A stretch of DNA of 64,000 nucleotides from positions 1 to 64,000 of the forward strand of contig CAKTJC010000003.1 of the NCBI GenBank assembly GCA_934567355.1, written 5' to 3'. The position numbers and the translations under genes are program-made. Below the pieces are notes generated by a model. That model did no database searches and was not told the DNA's origin. It was given only the letters and a program-made list of their open reading frames with translations. Below, one piece after another: positions 37,854 through 46,448 of this stretch (positions are counted from its first letter, which is position 1; each line of letters starts with the position of its first letter). This DNA comes from an uncultured Oscillospiraceae bacterium (GTDB lineage Bacteria; Bacillota; Clostridia; Oscillospirales; Oscillospiraceae).

Positions 37854-39601
37854 TTCTTACCCGCCTCCTTTGCAGCCAGCCGCTCACCGGGGAACTGAGA
37901 ATCAAAAATTTCCTGATACAGCGGGCAGCTTTCCAGCAGCGCCTGGTGGGTGCCGCATCCGGCCAGATGCCCGTTGTCCAGCACCAGAATCTGATCCGCC
38001 TGCTGGATGCAGGCAATGCGCTGGGACACCAGGAAGGTGGTCACCGGATAGCCCAGATTTTTGATGGATTTCCGCAGCGCCGCATCGGTGGCAAAATCCA
38101 GGGCGCTGGAGCTGTCGTCCAGAATAAGAATCTCCGGCTTCTTCACCAGCGCACGGGCAATGGACAGCCGCTGCTTCTGACCGCCGGACAGGTTTCTGCC
38201 GCCCTGTTCCAGCTGGAAATCCAGCTGACCGGGCTTGCCCTCCACGACCTCCTTGGCCTGGGCGGCGGTCAGCGCCTCCCACAGCTCCTTATCCGTGGCA
38301 TTTTCATTGCCCCAGTGGAGGTTGTCACGAATGGAGCCCTGGAACAGCACCGCCCGCTGCTGCACCACGCCCACCTTGTCGCACAGCGCCTCCCGGCTCT
38401 CGCCCTTGACGTTTTCCCCGTCCAGGCAGACCGTTCCCTCCTGGGGGTCATAAAAGCGGGGAATCAGGCTGACCAGGGTGGACTTGCCGCTGCCCGTGCC
38501 GCCGATGATGCCGATGGTCTGCCCCTTCTTGGTCTGGAAGCTGATGTCCGTCAGGCTGGGCGCACCGGCATTGCGATAGGTAAAGGTCACATGGTCAAAG
38601 CTGACCGCGTTTTCGCTGTGGCCGTTTTCCGGGGCGGCAGCCGCGGCGTACTCCATGCTGGGCTGCTTTTCCAGCACCGCGCCCACACGACCGGCGCAGG
38701 CCAGGGACTTGGTCAGGGTGATAATCAGGGAGGCCAGCTTGATGAGTTCCACAATGATTTGCAGCATGTAGTTGTTCAGCGCCACCACATCGCCCTGGGC
38801 AATGTTGCCGATGTTCACCTGGATGGCCGCCCGGTCAATGAGGAACACCGCCGCAATGTTGATAAGCACATAGGTCAAAGGGTTCAGCAGGGCGGAAATC
38901 CGGCCCACAAACTCATTGAGCTTGGTCAGTGCCTGATTGCTGGCATCGAACTCCTCCACGGACTGCTCCTCCCGGCAGAAGGCGCGGATGACCCGCACAC
39001 CGGTGAGGTTTTCCCGGGTCAGGCAGGTCACTGCGTCCAAAGCCGCCTGGGACTTTTTGAACAGGGGGATGCTTACCAGCATGATGGCAAACACCACCAC
39101 CAGCAGCACCGGGATGGCCGCCGCGAAAATCAGGGCGCACTTGGTATTGATGGTAAAAGCCATGATGAGCGCGCCGAACACTACAAAGGGACTGCGCAGC
39201 AGCAGCCGCAGACCCATGTTCACGCCGGTCTGCACCTGGTTGATGTCGGTGGTCAGGCGGGTAATCATGGTGTCCGCCCCCAGGGTGTCCAGCTCGGTGA
39301 AGGAAAACTTCTGGATGTGGTCAAACACCGCTTGCCGCAGGTCGGCGGCAAAGCCCGTGCTGGCACGGGCGGCAAAGAACTGAGCCGTAATGCTGCACGC
39401 CAGGCCCAACAGCGCCATGCCGATCAGGATGAAAAAGCACTGGGTCAGAACGCCGCGGTCATTGTCCCCCACGCCGATGTTGATCATCTGCGCCACAACC
39501 AGGGGCACCAGCAGGTCGAACACCACTTCCAGCAGCTTGAACAGCGGGGCCAGGATGCTCTGCGCCGTGTACCGTTTCAGGTAGACGGATAGTTTTTTCA
39601 A
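37850..39601 (-). CDS. ABC exporter half-transporter, degenerate-site NBD
   Basis: 583 residues with the same architecture: membrane domain, Walker A GGTGSGKSTLVSLIPRFYD, signature NLSGGQKQRLSIARAL. Its Walker B is ILILDDSSSALD, with Asp where the catalytic Glu should be, and the H-loop reads TTFLVSQRIACIQ (Gln instead of His). This is the usual degenerate subunit of heterodimeric exporters. Begins with TTG (MKKLSVYLKRYTA) eight bases after AGGAGTG; no ATG is available nearby. First gene of the two-gene operon. Confidence 0.92.
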   Translation of the reverse strand: MKKLSVYLKRYTAQSILAPLFKLLEVVFDLLVPLVVAQMINIGVGDNDRGVLTQCFFILIGMALLGLACSITAQFFAARASTGFAADLRQAVFDHIQKFSFTELDTLGADTMITRLTTDINQVQTGVNMGLRLLLRSPFVVFGALIMAFTINTKCALIFAAAIPVLLVVVFAIMLVSIPLFKKSQAALDAVTCLTRENLTGVRVIRAFCREEQSVEEFDASNQALTKLNEFVGRISALLNPLTYVLINIAAVFLIDRAAIQVNIGNIAQGDVVALNNYMLQIIVELIKLASLIITLTKSLACAGRVGAVLEKQPSMEYAAAAAPENGHSENAVSFDHVTFTYRNAGAPSLTDISFQTKKGQTIGIIGGTGSGKSTLVSLIPRFYDPQEGTVCLDGENVKGESREALCDKVGVVQQRAVLFQGSIRDNLHWGNENATDKELWEALTAAQAKEVVEGKPGQLDFQLEQGGRNLSGGQKQRLSIARALVKKPEILILDDSSSALDFATDAALRKSIKNLGYPVTTFLVSQRIACIQQADQILVLDNGHLAGCGTHQALLESCPLYQEIFDSQFPGERLAAKEAGKK

Positions 39602-39779
39602 TTTCTTTCACTCCTGTCTTTCTTTGATTTTTTCTCGCCAATAGTATAACACAGCAAGGCGGATATGAACAGTATCGTTTTTACGCTGGCGCTGGTTTTT
39701 TGCATCATCGCAGCCGCAGAAAAAACAATCCCCCCGCACAGCGGAGGGATACGTTGAATGGCACGCGGTTCGACGTGAA

Positions 39780-39937
39780 TGTAGGGGACGATGCCCACAT
39801 CGTCCCGCGATCTCATGAAACCACCGCAGTACGTTGAATGGGACAGGGGAATGGATTGAAAACATAACGTTTCCCCATTTGACCTTCCATGGAAATAACC
39901 CCCCCGGCGCGGGCCGATGTGGGCATCGGCCCCTACA
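39780..39937 (+). repeat. R1 repeat, copy 15
   Basis: Left hairpin GGGACGATG/CATCGTCCC variant, right canonical. In the gap between serS and the exporter operon. Confidence 0.9.
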
Positions 39938-40025
39938 AGGGGAAACGAACTGCATTCCATTCATCCGACCGGTTCCGCACTCTGCAATACCCCCCCGTGG
40001 GGAGCCGGGGGGGTGGGGATGGTGC

Positions 40026-41318
40026 TTATTTCTTCTTTTCGATGGCTTCGATGCCGCCCAGGTATTTGCGGAGCACTTCGGGGACGACCACGGAGCCGTC
40101 CGCCCGCTGGTTCTGCTCCACCATGGCGGGGAAGATGCGGGAGGTTGCCAGGCCGGAGCCGTTGAGGGTGTGGACGAATTCGGGCTTGCCGGTGGCCTCC
40201 CGGCGGAAGCGGATGTTGCCGCGGCGCGCCTGGTAGTCCCGGGCGTTGGAGACGGAGGAGACTTCCTTATAGCCGTTCATCGAGGGAATCTGGATCTCGA
40301 TGTCATAGGTTCTGGCCATGGAGGCGGAGCAGTCGCCAGCGGCCAGCTTGACGGTGCGGAAATGGAAGCCCAGACCCTTCACCAGATCCTCAGCCTTGCG
40401 CACCAGCTCGTCGAAGGCGGCGTCGGAATCCTCGGGCCGGGTGTACTGGAACATTTCCACCTTATTGAACTGGTGGCCCCGAACCATGCCCCGCTCGTCG
40501 GCGCGGTGGGAACCGGCCTCCCTGCGGAAGCAGGGGGTGTAGGAGAAGAATTTCTTGGGCAGATCGGCTTCGCTCAGGATCTCGTCACGGTAGACGGACG
40601 CCAGAGCTGCCTCGGCGGTGGGCAGCATATAGTGGATGCGGTCGTCGGTGGGGTTGGCGATCTTATATACTTCGTCGGCAAACTTGGGGAACTGACCGGC
40701 GGTCTCGCCGCACTGGTACTCCAGCATGTGGGGCGGCAGGATGAACTCGTAGCCGTCGGCGATGTGGGTATCGATGAAGTAGTTCAGCAGCGCCCACTCC
40801 AGGCGGGAGCCCATGCCGGTGTACATCCAGAAGCCGGTGCCCGCCAGCTTCACGCCCCGCTCATAGTCGATGAGTCCCAGATCCTGGCACAGATCAACAT
40901 GGTGCTTGGGGGTGAAATCAAACTTATGGGGCTCGCCGAAGTAGCGCAGGGGCTCGTTGTTTTCTTTCCCGCCGGGCTTCAGGTCGGGGTCGGGCAGATT
41001 GGGCAGGGAGAGCATGCAGGTGCGGTACTCTGCCAGCACGGCGTCCAGCTTGTCAGCGTCCTCGGCGATGCCGGCCTTCAGCTCGGCCATCTCGGCGAAG
41101 AGGGGCGCCACGTCCTTGCCCTGCTTCTTCAGCTGGGGGATCTCCTTGGAGACCTTGTTCTGCGTGGCCTTGCGCTGCTCGGTGGAGGCGATCAGGGCGC
41201 GGCGCTGCTCATCCAGCTCCAGAATGCGGTCGACGGTAGCGTCGCAGTCCACTTCCTTTGCCCGCAGCCCAGCCTTGACAGCCTCGGGATTTTCTTTGAT
41301 TCTTTTGATGTCCAGCAT
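40026..41318 (-). CDS. serS: Seryl-tRNA synthetase
   Basis: 430-residue class II synthetase. N-terminal antiparallel coiled-coil arm (about 25-110, ELDEQRRALIASTEQRKATQ...) that grips the long variable arm of tRNA-Ser; catalytic core with motif 2 CFRREAGSHRADERGMVRGHQFNKVEMF and motif 3 GSGLATSRIFPAMVE. Start MLDIKRIKENPEAV is the family start, preceded by AAAAGGAGCA. No T-box is visible upstream; instead an R3-like repeat fills the space to parB. Confidence 0.96.
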   Translation of the reverse strand: MLDIKRIKENPEAVKAGLRAKEVDCDATVDRILELDEQRRALIASTEQRKATQNKVSKEIPQLKKQGKDVAPLFAEMAELKAGIAEDADKLDAVLAEYRTCMLSLPNLPDPDLKPGGKENNEPLRYFGEPHKFDFTPKHHVDLCQDLGLIDYERGVKLAGTGFWMYTGMGSRLEWALLNYFIDTHIADGYEFILPPHMLEYQCGETAGQFPKFADEVYKIANPTDDRIHYMLPTAEAALASVYRDEILSEADLPKKFFSYTPCFRREAGSHRADERGMVRGHQFNKVEMFQYTRPEDSDAAFDELVRKAEDLVKGLGFHFRTVKLAAGDCSASMARTYDIEIQIPSMNGYKEVSSVSNARDYQARRGNIRFRREATGKPEFVHTLNGSGLATSRIFPAMVEQNQRADGSVVVPEVLRKYLGGIEAIEKKK

Positions 41319-41382
41319 GTTTATTTGCTCCTTTTGTAAGGTGATTTATGGAATTTTTATGGGTTTTCAAATAATTGTGACC

Positions 41383-41565
41383 TCTTGGCTTCCCCTTTGG
41401 GGAAGCTGGCACGGCGGCGAAGCCGACGTGACTGAAGGGGTGTCGTGTGTTGGATCGTACAACGGGGCGGAATCACAAAATCGTCCCCTTATGCTCCTGT
41501 CGGAGGGCACCCCCATCGCCTCGCCTACGCTCGGCACTTCCCCCAGAGGGGGAAGCAAGGCACTG
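41383..41565. repeat. R3/R2-type repeat block between parB and serS
   Basis: GGCTTCCCCTTTGGGGAAGC hairpin, GACTGAAGGGGTG, and later CGCCTCGCCTACGCTCGGCA...CCCCCAGAGGGGGAAGC. A diverged arrangement of the modules seen at 19.7 and 27.9 kb. Confidence 0.75.
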
Positions 41566-42429
41566 TTATTTCTGAATTTTCATCAACGCATCCAGCAGGT
41601 TCTGCAGGTCGTCCTGGCCGTAGAATTCCAGCTCGAAGCGTCCCTTGCGCTTGCCGTTGACGATCTTCACGCCCCGGCCCAGGTGCTTGCTCAGGCTCTT
41701 TTCGCACTCCTTGACATAATCCACCTGGAAGACGGCTGCTTCCTTTGCCGGCTTCTGCTCCCGCGACATATTCTTGCACAGCAGCTCCGCCTGACGGACG
41801 GAGAGACCGAGATTCGCAATTTTCTGGGCGGCCTCCATCTGCTTTTTGCCGGATTTCAGCATTAAAATTGCCTTTGCGTGGCCGGCGGTGATGGAGCCGG
41901 TGCGCAGCATCTCCAGCACCTTTTCGTCCAGGCTCAGCAGGCGCAGGGCGTTTGCCACGGCGGGGCGGGATTTGCCCACCCGCTCGGCGGTCTCCTCCTG
42001 GGTCAGGCCGAAGTCGTTCATCAGCGACTGATAGCCCAGGGCTTCTTCCACGCTGTTTAAGTCCTGGCGCTGCAGGTTTTCGATCAGCGCCAGCTCCTTG
42101 GCCTTTTTGTCATCCGCCTCCACCACGATGGCGGGCACCTCAGTCAGCCCGGCCATGCGGCTGGCGCGCCAGCGGCGCTCTCCGGCGATGATCTGATAGT
42201 ACCCCTCGCCGGTCTCCCGGACGGTCAGGGGCTGGAGCACGCCATGGATGCGGATGGAATCCGCCAGTGCGCTGAGCTCCTCTTCGTCAAAATCCTGACG
42301 GGGCTGCTCCGGGTTTGGCTCCACCCGATGCAGCGGCAGCAGCTTATAGGCGCTCTCTTCGCCGGGTTCGTCGGAGAAATCCCCCAACAGCGCCCCAAGC
42401 CCGCGCCCCAATCCTTTCTGTGATGCCAT
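41566..42429 (-). CDS. parB: Chromosome partition protein ParB (Spo0J)
   Basis: 287-residue CTPase clamp that loads at parS and spreads along DNA. N-terminal CTPase/ParBc domain with GERRWRASRMAGL, central helix-turn-helix (TQEETAERVGKSRPAVANALRLL), and a C-terminal dimerisation domain (FELEFYGQDDLQNLLDALMKI). The N-terminal MASQKGLGRGLGALLGD is the typical ParA-stimulating arginine-containing leader. It lies downstream of parA but across an R1 copy and about 300 bp, an unusual separation. In spore formers it also links segregation to Spo0A control. Confidence 0.95.
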   Translation of the reverse strand: MASQKGLGRGLGALLGDFSDEPGEESAYKLLPLHRVEPNPEQPRQDFDEEELSALADSIRIHGVLQPLTVRETGEGYYQIIAGERRWRASRMAGLTEVPAIVVEADDKKAKELALIENLQRQDLNSVEEALGYQSLMNDFGLTQEETAERVGKSRPAVANALRLLSLDEKVLEMLRTGSITAGHAKAILMLKSGKKQMEAAQKIANLGLSVRQAELLCKNMSREQKPAKEAAVFQVDYVKECEKSLSKHLGRGVKIVNGKRKGRFELEFYGQDDLQNLLDALMKIQK

Positions 42430-42528
42430 TTCTTCGTTCCTTCCTTATTTTCTCCGCTCCCCACCGGGGAGCACCGACAGCTCAAATGCGGAACCGGTTG
42501 GGTGAATGCAATGCGCCCAAGGTTTCAT

Positions 42529-42678
42529 TGTAGGGGCCGATGCCCACATCGGCCCGCAATCTTACGAAACTGCCGTGGTACGTTGAATGGAATGGGAGAA
42601 CATAACATTTCTCCATTCAACCGGGTATGTACATTAACCAACCCGGCGCGGGCCGATGTGCCTCAATCGGCCCCTACA
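42529..42678 (+). repeat. R1 repeat, copy 16 (within parA-parB)
   Basis: Splits the parAB pair. The right hairpin is the GTGCCTCA loop variant. Confidence 0.88.
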
Positions 42679-42725
42679 TTCTTGTCGAACTGCATACCAC
42701 TCAACGTTCCGGTACAATACACTTT

Positions 42726-43487
42726 TCACCGTTTGATCTTTTTCGCAACCTCCTGTGCCAGTTCGCGGTAGGCGACTGCGCCGCGGCAGCTGCGGTCGTA
42801 GGCGGTGATGGGCAGACCGTGGCTGGGGGCTTCGGCGAGGCGGACGTTGCGGGGGATGGTGGTGGTGAAGACCTTGCCGGGGAAGTGCCGGCGCACCTCC
42901 TGGGCGACCTGGGTAGAGAAATTCACCCGGCCGTCGAACATGGTCAGCACCACGCCGAAAATTTCCAGTGTGGGGTTCAGCTTCCGCTTGACGCTGCGCA
43001 GGGTCGCCATCAGGTCGCTCAGACCCTCCAGGGCGAAATACTCGCACTGCACCGGGATCAGGATCCCGTCGGCGGCGATCAGGCCGTTGAGGGTCAGCAT
43101 TTCCAGGGAGGGGGGACAGTCGATGAAGATGGCGTCGTAATCCTCCCGTATTCCCTCCAGCAGCTTGCGCAGCTGGCGCTCCCGCCGCTCCATACCGATG
43201 AGCTCCACCCCCGCGCCCGCCAGATCGGCGGAGGAGGGGATCACGTCGGCATATTCGGTTTTGATGATGGCCTGCACGGCGGCGGATTCCTCGATCAGCA
43301 TGGAATAGCTGGTGTGCTTGACCTTGCGCTTGTCGATGCCGAAGCCGGAGGTGGCGTTGGCCTGGGGGTCGAAATCGCACACCAGCACCCGAAGCCCCAG
43401 CTCCTTCAGCGCGGCGGCCAGGTTGACGGCGGTGGTGGTCTTGCCCACGCCGCCCTTCTGATTTACCACGGCAATGATCGTGCCCAT
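42726..43487 (-). CDS. parA: Chromosome partition ATPase ParA (Soj)
   Basis: 253-residue Walker-type ATPase. Deviant Walker A NQKGGVGKTTTAVNLAAAL near residue 9, Walker A' YDAIFIDCPPSLEMLT, and the PVQCEYFALEGL segment of the family. Binds DNA nonspecifically as an ATP dimer and is stimulated by ParB; in Bacillus Soj also regulates DnaA. Start after GGAGAGAAG. It directly follows the zinc-ribbon membrane-protein gene whose 3' end carries parS. Confidence 0.96.
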   Translation of the reverse strand: MGTIIAVVNQKGGVGKTTTAVNLAAALKELGLRVLVCDFDPQANATSGFGIDKRKVKHTSYSMLIEESAAVQAIIKTEYADVIPSSADLAGAGVELIGMERRERQLRKLLEGIREDYDAIFIDCPPSLEMLTLNGLIAADGILIPVQCEYFALEGLSDLMATLRSVKRKLNPTLEIFGVVLTMFDGRVNFSTQVAQEVRRHFPGKVFTTTIPRNVRLAEAPSHGLPITAYDRSCRGAVAYRELAQEVAKKIKR

Positions 43488-43499
43488 TTCTTCTCTCCT

Positions 43500-44024
43500 C
43501 TATGTTTCACGTGGAACAATTTTGCTCTCTTCCGGGGCTGCCGTGGGACTTTCCCGCGCTGCTTCCTCAGCCTCAAGCTCGGATGCCTCCTGGCTCTCTT
43601 CCAGGTAGAAGATATAATCCTCCAGCTCTGCCGGGGCGACGGCGGAAGCCTCGCCTAGGTCGTCCAGGGACTGGGGGGCAGCAGCGGTGGTTTCCTCGGA
43701 AGGCTTGGTGACGGTACTGTAATTCTGCCCCACAGGACGCTGCCCGGATTCCTCCACCAGGCGGACGATGACCACGCCCATGAGCACCGTGAGCACCAGC
43801 AGCACCGCAAACCCGCGTCCCAGGCGGCGGATGGTGCGCCGCTGGTTCTGCATGATGACTTCCGGCGGAACCGCCGGATGGCGGCTGGGTGTCTTCTTGC
43901 CGGAGGGGCGCTCCTTGGGCAGCAGCACAATGGTGCCGGGTTTTACCGGGTATTTTTCCATCTCTTCCCGGCAGGCCTGGCAGAAGGTCTGATCCGTTTC
44001 CCGCCCGCATTTCAGGCATTTCAT
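43500..44024 (-). CDS. Zinc-ribbon single-span membrane protein
   Basis: 174 residues. N-terminal four-Cys ribbon (MKCLKCGRETDQTFCQACRE; C-x2-C-x8-C-x2-C), a basic stretch, one membrane helix (about 83-106, RGFAVLLVLTVLMGVVIVRLV), then an acidic extracellular tail rich in Glu/Ala. The start is the ATG after AAAGGAGGCGG; a longer frame upstream includes the promoter. First gene of an operon with parA, which starts 12 bp after its stop; its stop region contains parS. Function unknown; a membrane link for segregation is only suggested by position. Confidence 0.78.
   Translation of the reverse strand: MKCLKCGRETDQTFCQACREEMEKYPVKPGTIVLLPKERPSGKKTPSRHPAVPPEVIMQNQRRTIRRLGRGFAVLLVLTVLMGVVIVRLVEESGQRPVGQNYSTVTKPSEETTAAAPQSLDDLGEASAVAPAELEDYIFYLEESQEASELEAEEAARESPTAAPEESKIVPRET
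43503..43518. promoter_or_regulatory. parS: parS site 1
   Basis: TGTTTCACGTGGAACA, the exact reverse complement of the canonical B. subtilis parS TGTTCCACGTGAAACA. It encodes the last residues (V-P-R-E-T) of the adjoining gene. Confidence 0.95.
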
Positions 44025-44056
44025 TTTCGCCGCCTCCTTTCGGTACGTTACCAGAT

Positions 44057-44085
44057 ATTTTACTACAATTTTACCCATTCGTAAA
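44057..44085 (-). promoter_or_regulatory. Promoter of the zinc-ribbon protein-parA operon
   Basis: Minus strand TTTACG-N17-TAAAAT, 33 bp before the start codon. Confidence 0.6.
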
Positions 44086-44130
44086 GAGGGAAAACGGGAT
44101 GCGGAAAATTTTTTACCGTCCAAGACGCAA

Positions 44131-44160
44131 AGATCCCCGCCTTCACCGGCGGGGATCAGA
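44131..44160 (-). terminator. Terminator downstream of hflC
   Basis: GATCCCCGCC-GGTGAA-GGCGGGGATC with a short T run after it on the minus strand. Confidence 0.8.
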
Positions 44161-44170
44161 ACTTAAAAAT

Positions 44171-45052
44171 TTACTTTGCACCCATCAGAATCTGCGCCAG
44201 GCTGGAATTGGCGTCCAGGATGACGGTTTTCTCGGTGCCGTTGAGGCTGCTTTTCAGCGCGTCCAGGGCAAGGGTGAATTCATAGAAGTCCTTCTTGTCC
44301 GGGGTGTCGTAGGCGGCGGCCAGCATGCGCATGTATTCGCCTTCGCCCTCGGCCACCAGGGTGGCAGCCTGCGCCTGGGCATCGGAGACGATGATGTTCA
44401 CCTGCTTATCCACATTATTGCGGATGATGGAGGCTTCGTAATTGCCGTCGGCGGTGTATTTTTCCGCCATCTGGTTGCGCTCGGAGATCATGCGGCTGTA
44501 CACGGCGTTCAGGTTGGATTCCGGCAGGTCAAACTGCTTGATCTTCACATCCTCCACCCGGATGCCGTAGGTACGCGCCAGAGCGTCCACATCGGAGGCG
44601 ATACCGGCGTAGATGTCGTTGCGCTTCGCGCCGTCCTCCATGTTGATGATGTCCGCCTGCGCCAGGGTGCCCATGACGGTCTTCAGCTCGTTGTAGGTCA
44701 GGGCGTCCAGCCGATCCTCGGCGTTGTTGCGGCTGCCCAGGGTCTTATAGAACTGCTTGGGGTCGTCGATGGACCAGAGGATATAGCAGTCCACGGTCAT
44801 ATTCTGCTTGTCAGAGGTGAGCACCTCGGAGGGCGGGATGTCATACAGCTGGGTAGCCTTGGTGAAATAGCTGACGCTGTCCACAAAGGGGAGCTTGAAG
44901 TGCAGTCCTGCCTCGCCGGTGACGTTGATGATCTTGGAGAAGCGGAAGGTGCAGGCGTATTCATCCTCGGCCACGGTATAGAAGCAGCCGGACACGAGGA
45001 TCAGTGCAGCCACCGCGAGGATGGCAATGGGGATCCATTTTTTAGCCTTCAT
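44171..45052 (-). CDS. hflC: SPFH/Band 7 protein, HflC-like
   Basis: 293 residues. N-terminal membrane anchor (about 6-24, IPIAILAVAALILVSGCFYTV), then an SPFH domain (GLHFKLPFVDSV...NMTVDCYILWSIDDPKQFYKTLG) and a helical tail with the conserved HflC segment SERNQMAEKYTADGNYEASIIRNN. With HflK it forms a membrane ring that in E. coli surrounds the FtsH protease. The Cys within the signal region (SGC) could be a lipobox. It overlaps hflK by 11 bp and ends at a terminator. Confidence 0.9.
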   Translation of the reverse strand: MKAKKWIPIAILAVAALILVSGCFYTVAEDEYACTFRFSKIINVTGEAGLHFKLPFVDSVSYFTKATQLYDIPPSEVLTSDKQNMTVDCYILWSIDDPKQFYKTLGSRNNAEDRLDALTYNELKTVMGTLAQADIINMEDGAKRNDIYAGIASDVDALARTYGIRVEDVKIKQFDLPESNLNAVYSRMISERNQMAEKYTADGNYEASIIRNNVDKQVNIIVSDAQAQAATLVAEGEGEYMRMLAAAYDTPDKKDFYEFTLALDALKSSLNGTEKTVILDANSSLAQILMGAK

Positions 45053-46055
45053 GATCGTTTCCTCCTGCCTGTTCGATGAGGGATTCCAGCGGCAGAAGCA
45101 TCTGCACATCGCTGGATGTACCGGTGTTGATATAGAGCTTCACCCCGGGAAGGATCTCGGAAATGGCCTCGTAGTACATCCGGGAGCGGGTGAGCTGGGG
45201 GTTATTGGCGTATTCCTGGTAGCGGGCGGTGAACATGGCGACCTGCTCGGTGGCCTCGTTGATGCGCTTCTGCTTCAGGTATTCCGCGTTCTGCACCAGC
45301 TGGTCGGCCTGTGCCTGGGCTTTGGGCAGCTGGGCGTTTTCGTAGGCTTTGGCGTCGTTGATGACGGTTTCCGCCTTCTGCTTGGCGGTCTCCACCGCCT
45401 TGAAGGCCTCGATGACTTCCTGCGTGGGCGGCTCGGCGTCCTGGATCTTCACATCCACCAGGCTCAGGCCGATGTCATACTGGCTGAGGATATCGGTGAC
45501 CAGCTCGCGCACCTGCATCTGGATATTTTCCTTGCCGGTGGTGAGAACCGCGTCCACGGTGGAGGAGCCGACCACGTTGCGCACCTGGCTCTGGATCAGG
45601 TTACGCAGGATAAGCTCCGGCTCATTGGAGGAATAGAGGTACTGCACGGGGTCGGAGATCTTGTATTCCACGAAGAAATCCACATTGACGATGTTATAGT
45701 CGCCGGTGATCATGGCGCTTTCCCGTTCGTCCACGATGTAATCATTCTTGCTGGCGGTGCGGTAGCCCAGCTGGATCTTCTGGTAGACGTTCACGTCCAC
45801 CTTGTGCACCTGCTGGATGCCGAAGGGCAGCCGGAAGTGCACGCCCGCGTCGGTGACACCGGTGACCTTGCCGAAGGTCGTGACCACGGCCTGCTGCTTA
45901 TCGTCCACAGTGTAGAAGCAATCCCACACCGCGGCCAGCGCCGCCAGCACCACCACGGCAACGACAATAAGTTTGACGCTCCATCTCCTGCGCGGCGTCT
46001 TCCCTTCCCCATCCCCGCCGGAGCCGGGATAATGATAAGTTCCATCCTGTTCCAT
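45042..46055 (-). CDS. hflK: SPFH/Band 7 protein, HflK-like
   Basis: 337 residues. A Gly-rich cytosolic N-terminus (YHYPGSGGDGEGKTPRRR), one membrane helix (about 27-47), SPFH domain (TTFGKVTGVTDAGVHFRLPFGIQQVHKVDV), and a long coiled coil (AFKAVETAKQKAETVINDAKAYENAQ...) typical of HflK. Partner of HflC in the same operon. The leader directly before its start is the R5 repeat, which provides the AAAAAAGGAG ribosome-binding site. Confidence 0.9.
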   Translation of the reverse strand: MEQDGTYHYPGSGGDGEGKTPRRRWSVKLIVVAVVVLAALAAVWDCFYTVDDKQQAVVTTFGKVTGVTDAGVHFRLPFGIQQVHKVDVNVYQKIQLGYRTASKNDYIVDERESAMITGDYNIVNVDFFVEYKISDPVQYLYSSNEPELILRNLIQSQVRNVVGSSTVDAVLTTGKENIQMQVRELVTDILSQYDIGLSLVDVKIQDAEPPTQEVIEAFKAVETAKQKAETVINDAKAYENAQLPKAQAQADQLVQNAEYLKQKRINEATEQVAMFTARYQEYANNPQLTRSRMYYEAISEILPGVKLYINTGTSSDVQMLLPLESLIEQAGGNDHEG

Positions 46056-46065
46056 AATTATCTTT

Positions 46066-46147
46066 CTCCTTTTTTAATTACGCTTTGAGTTTGTACGAAT
46101 CCTTTTGCTGCCCTGTCCCACCCGGTAACGCTTTTGCGGAGGAAACC
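46066..46147 (-). repeat. R5 leader repeat, copy 3 (before hflK)
   Basis: Minus strand: GGTTTCCTCCGCAAAAGCG, TTACCGGGTGGGACAGGGCA, AAAAGGATTCGTAC, AAAGCGTAATTAAAAAAGGAG, ending 10 bases before the hflK start. Confidence 0.8.
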
Positions 46148-46205
46148 ATGGGGTTGGGATGGGCTTGATGAAGGGTACGCCGAATGGTACGCACTCCGAC
46201 GCGAA

Positions 46206-46364
46206 TGTAGGGGCCGATGCCCACATCGGCCCGAAACCCCATGGAACCTCGCGGTACATTGAATGGGACGGGGGAATGGGATAAAAACGCGACATTTCCC
46301 CATTCAACCGGGTCATGGAAATAAACCACCCCGGCGCGGGCCGATGTGGGCATCGGCCCCTACA
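46206..46364 (+). repeat. R1 repeat, copy 17
   Basis: Between the DUF1836 gene and the R5 leader of hflK; canonical stems. Confidence 0.9.
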
Positions 46365-46432
46365 AGGGGAACGGACTGCATTCCATTCATCCAACCGGTT
46401 CCACATTTTACCTACCCCTCCGCCGCGGTAAA

Positions 46433-46448
46433 TGTTTCACGTGGAACA
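46433..46448. promoter_or_regulatory. parS: parS site 2
   Basis: TGTTTCACGTGGAACA, identical to site 1 and 2.9 kb from it. It overlaps the stop codon of the DUF1836 gene. Confidence 0.95.

Noticed and set aside
37850..39601. Degenerate NBD as a sign of a pseudogene
   Set aside because: Asp in place of the catalytic Glu and a changed H-loop are normal in one half of heterodimeric ABC exporters, and the frame is intact.
39602..41318. Serine T-box before serS
   Set aside because: No AGAGAG, GGTACCGCG or antiterminator pattern upstream of serS; the space is filled by an R3-like repeat.
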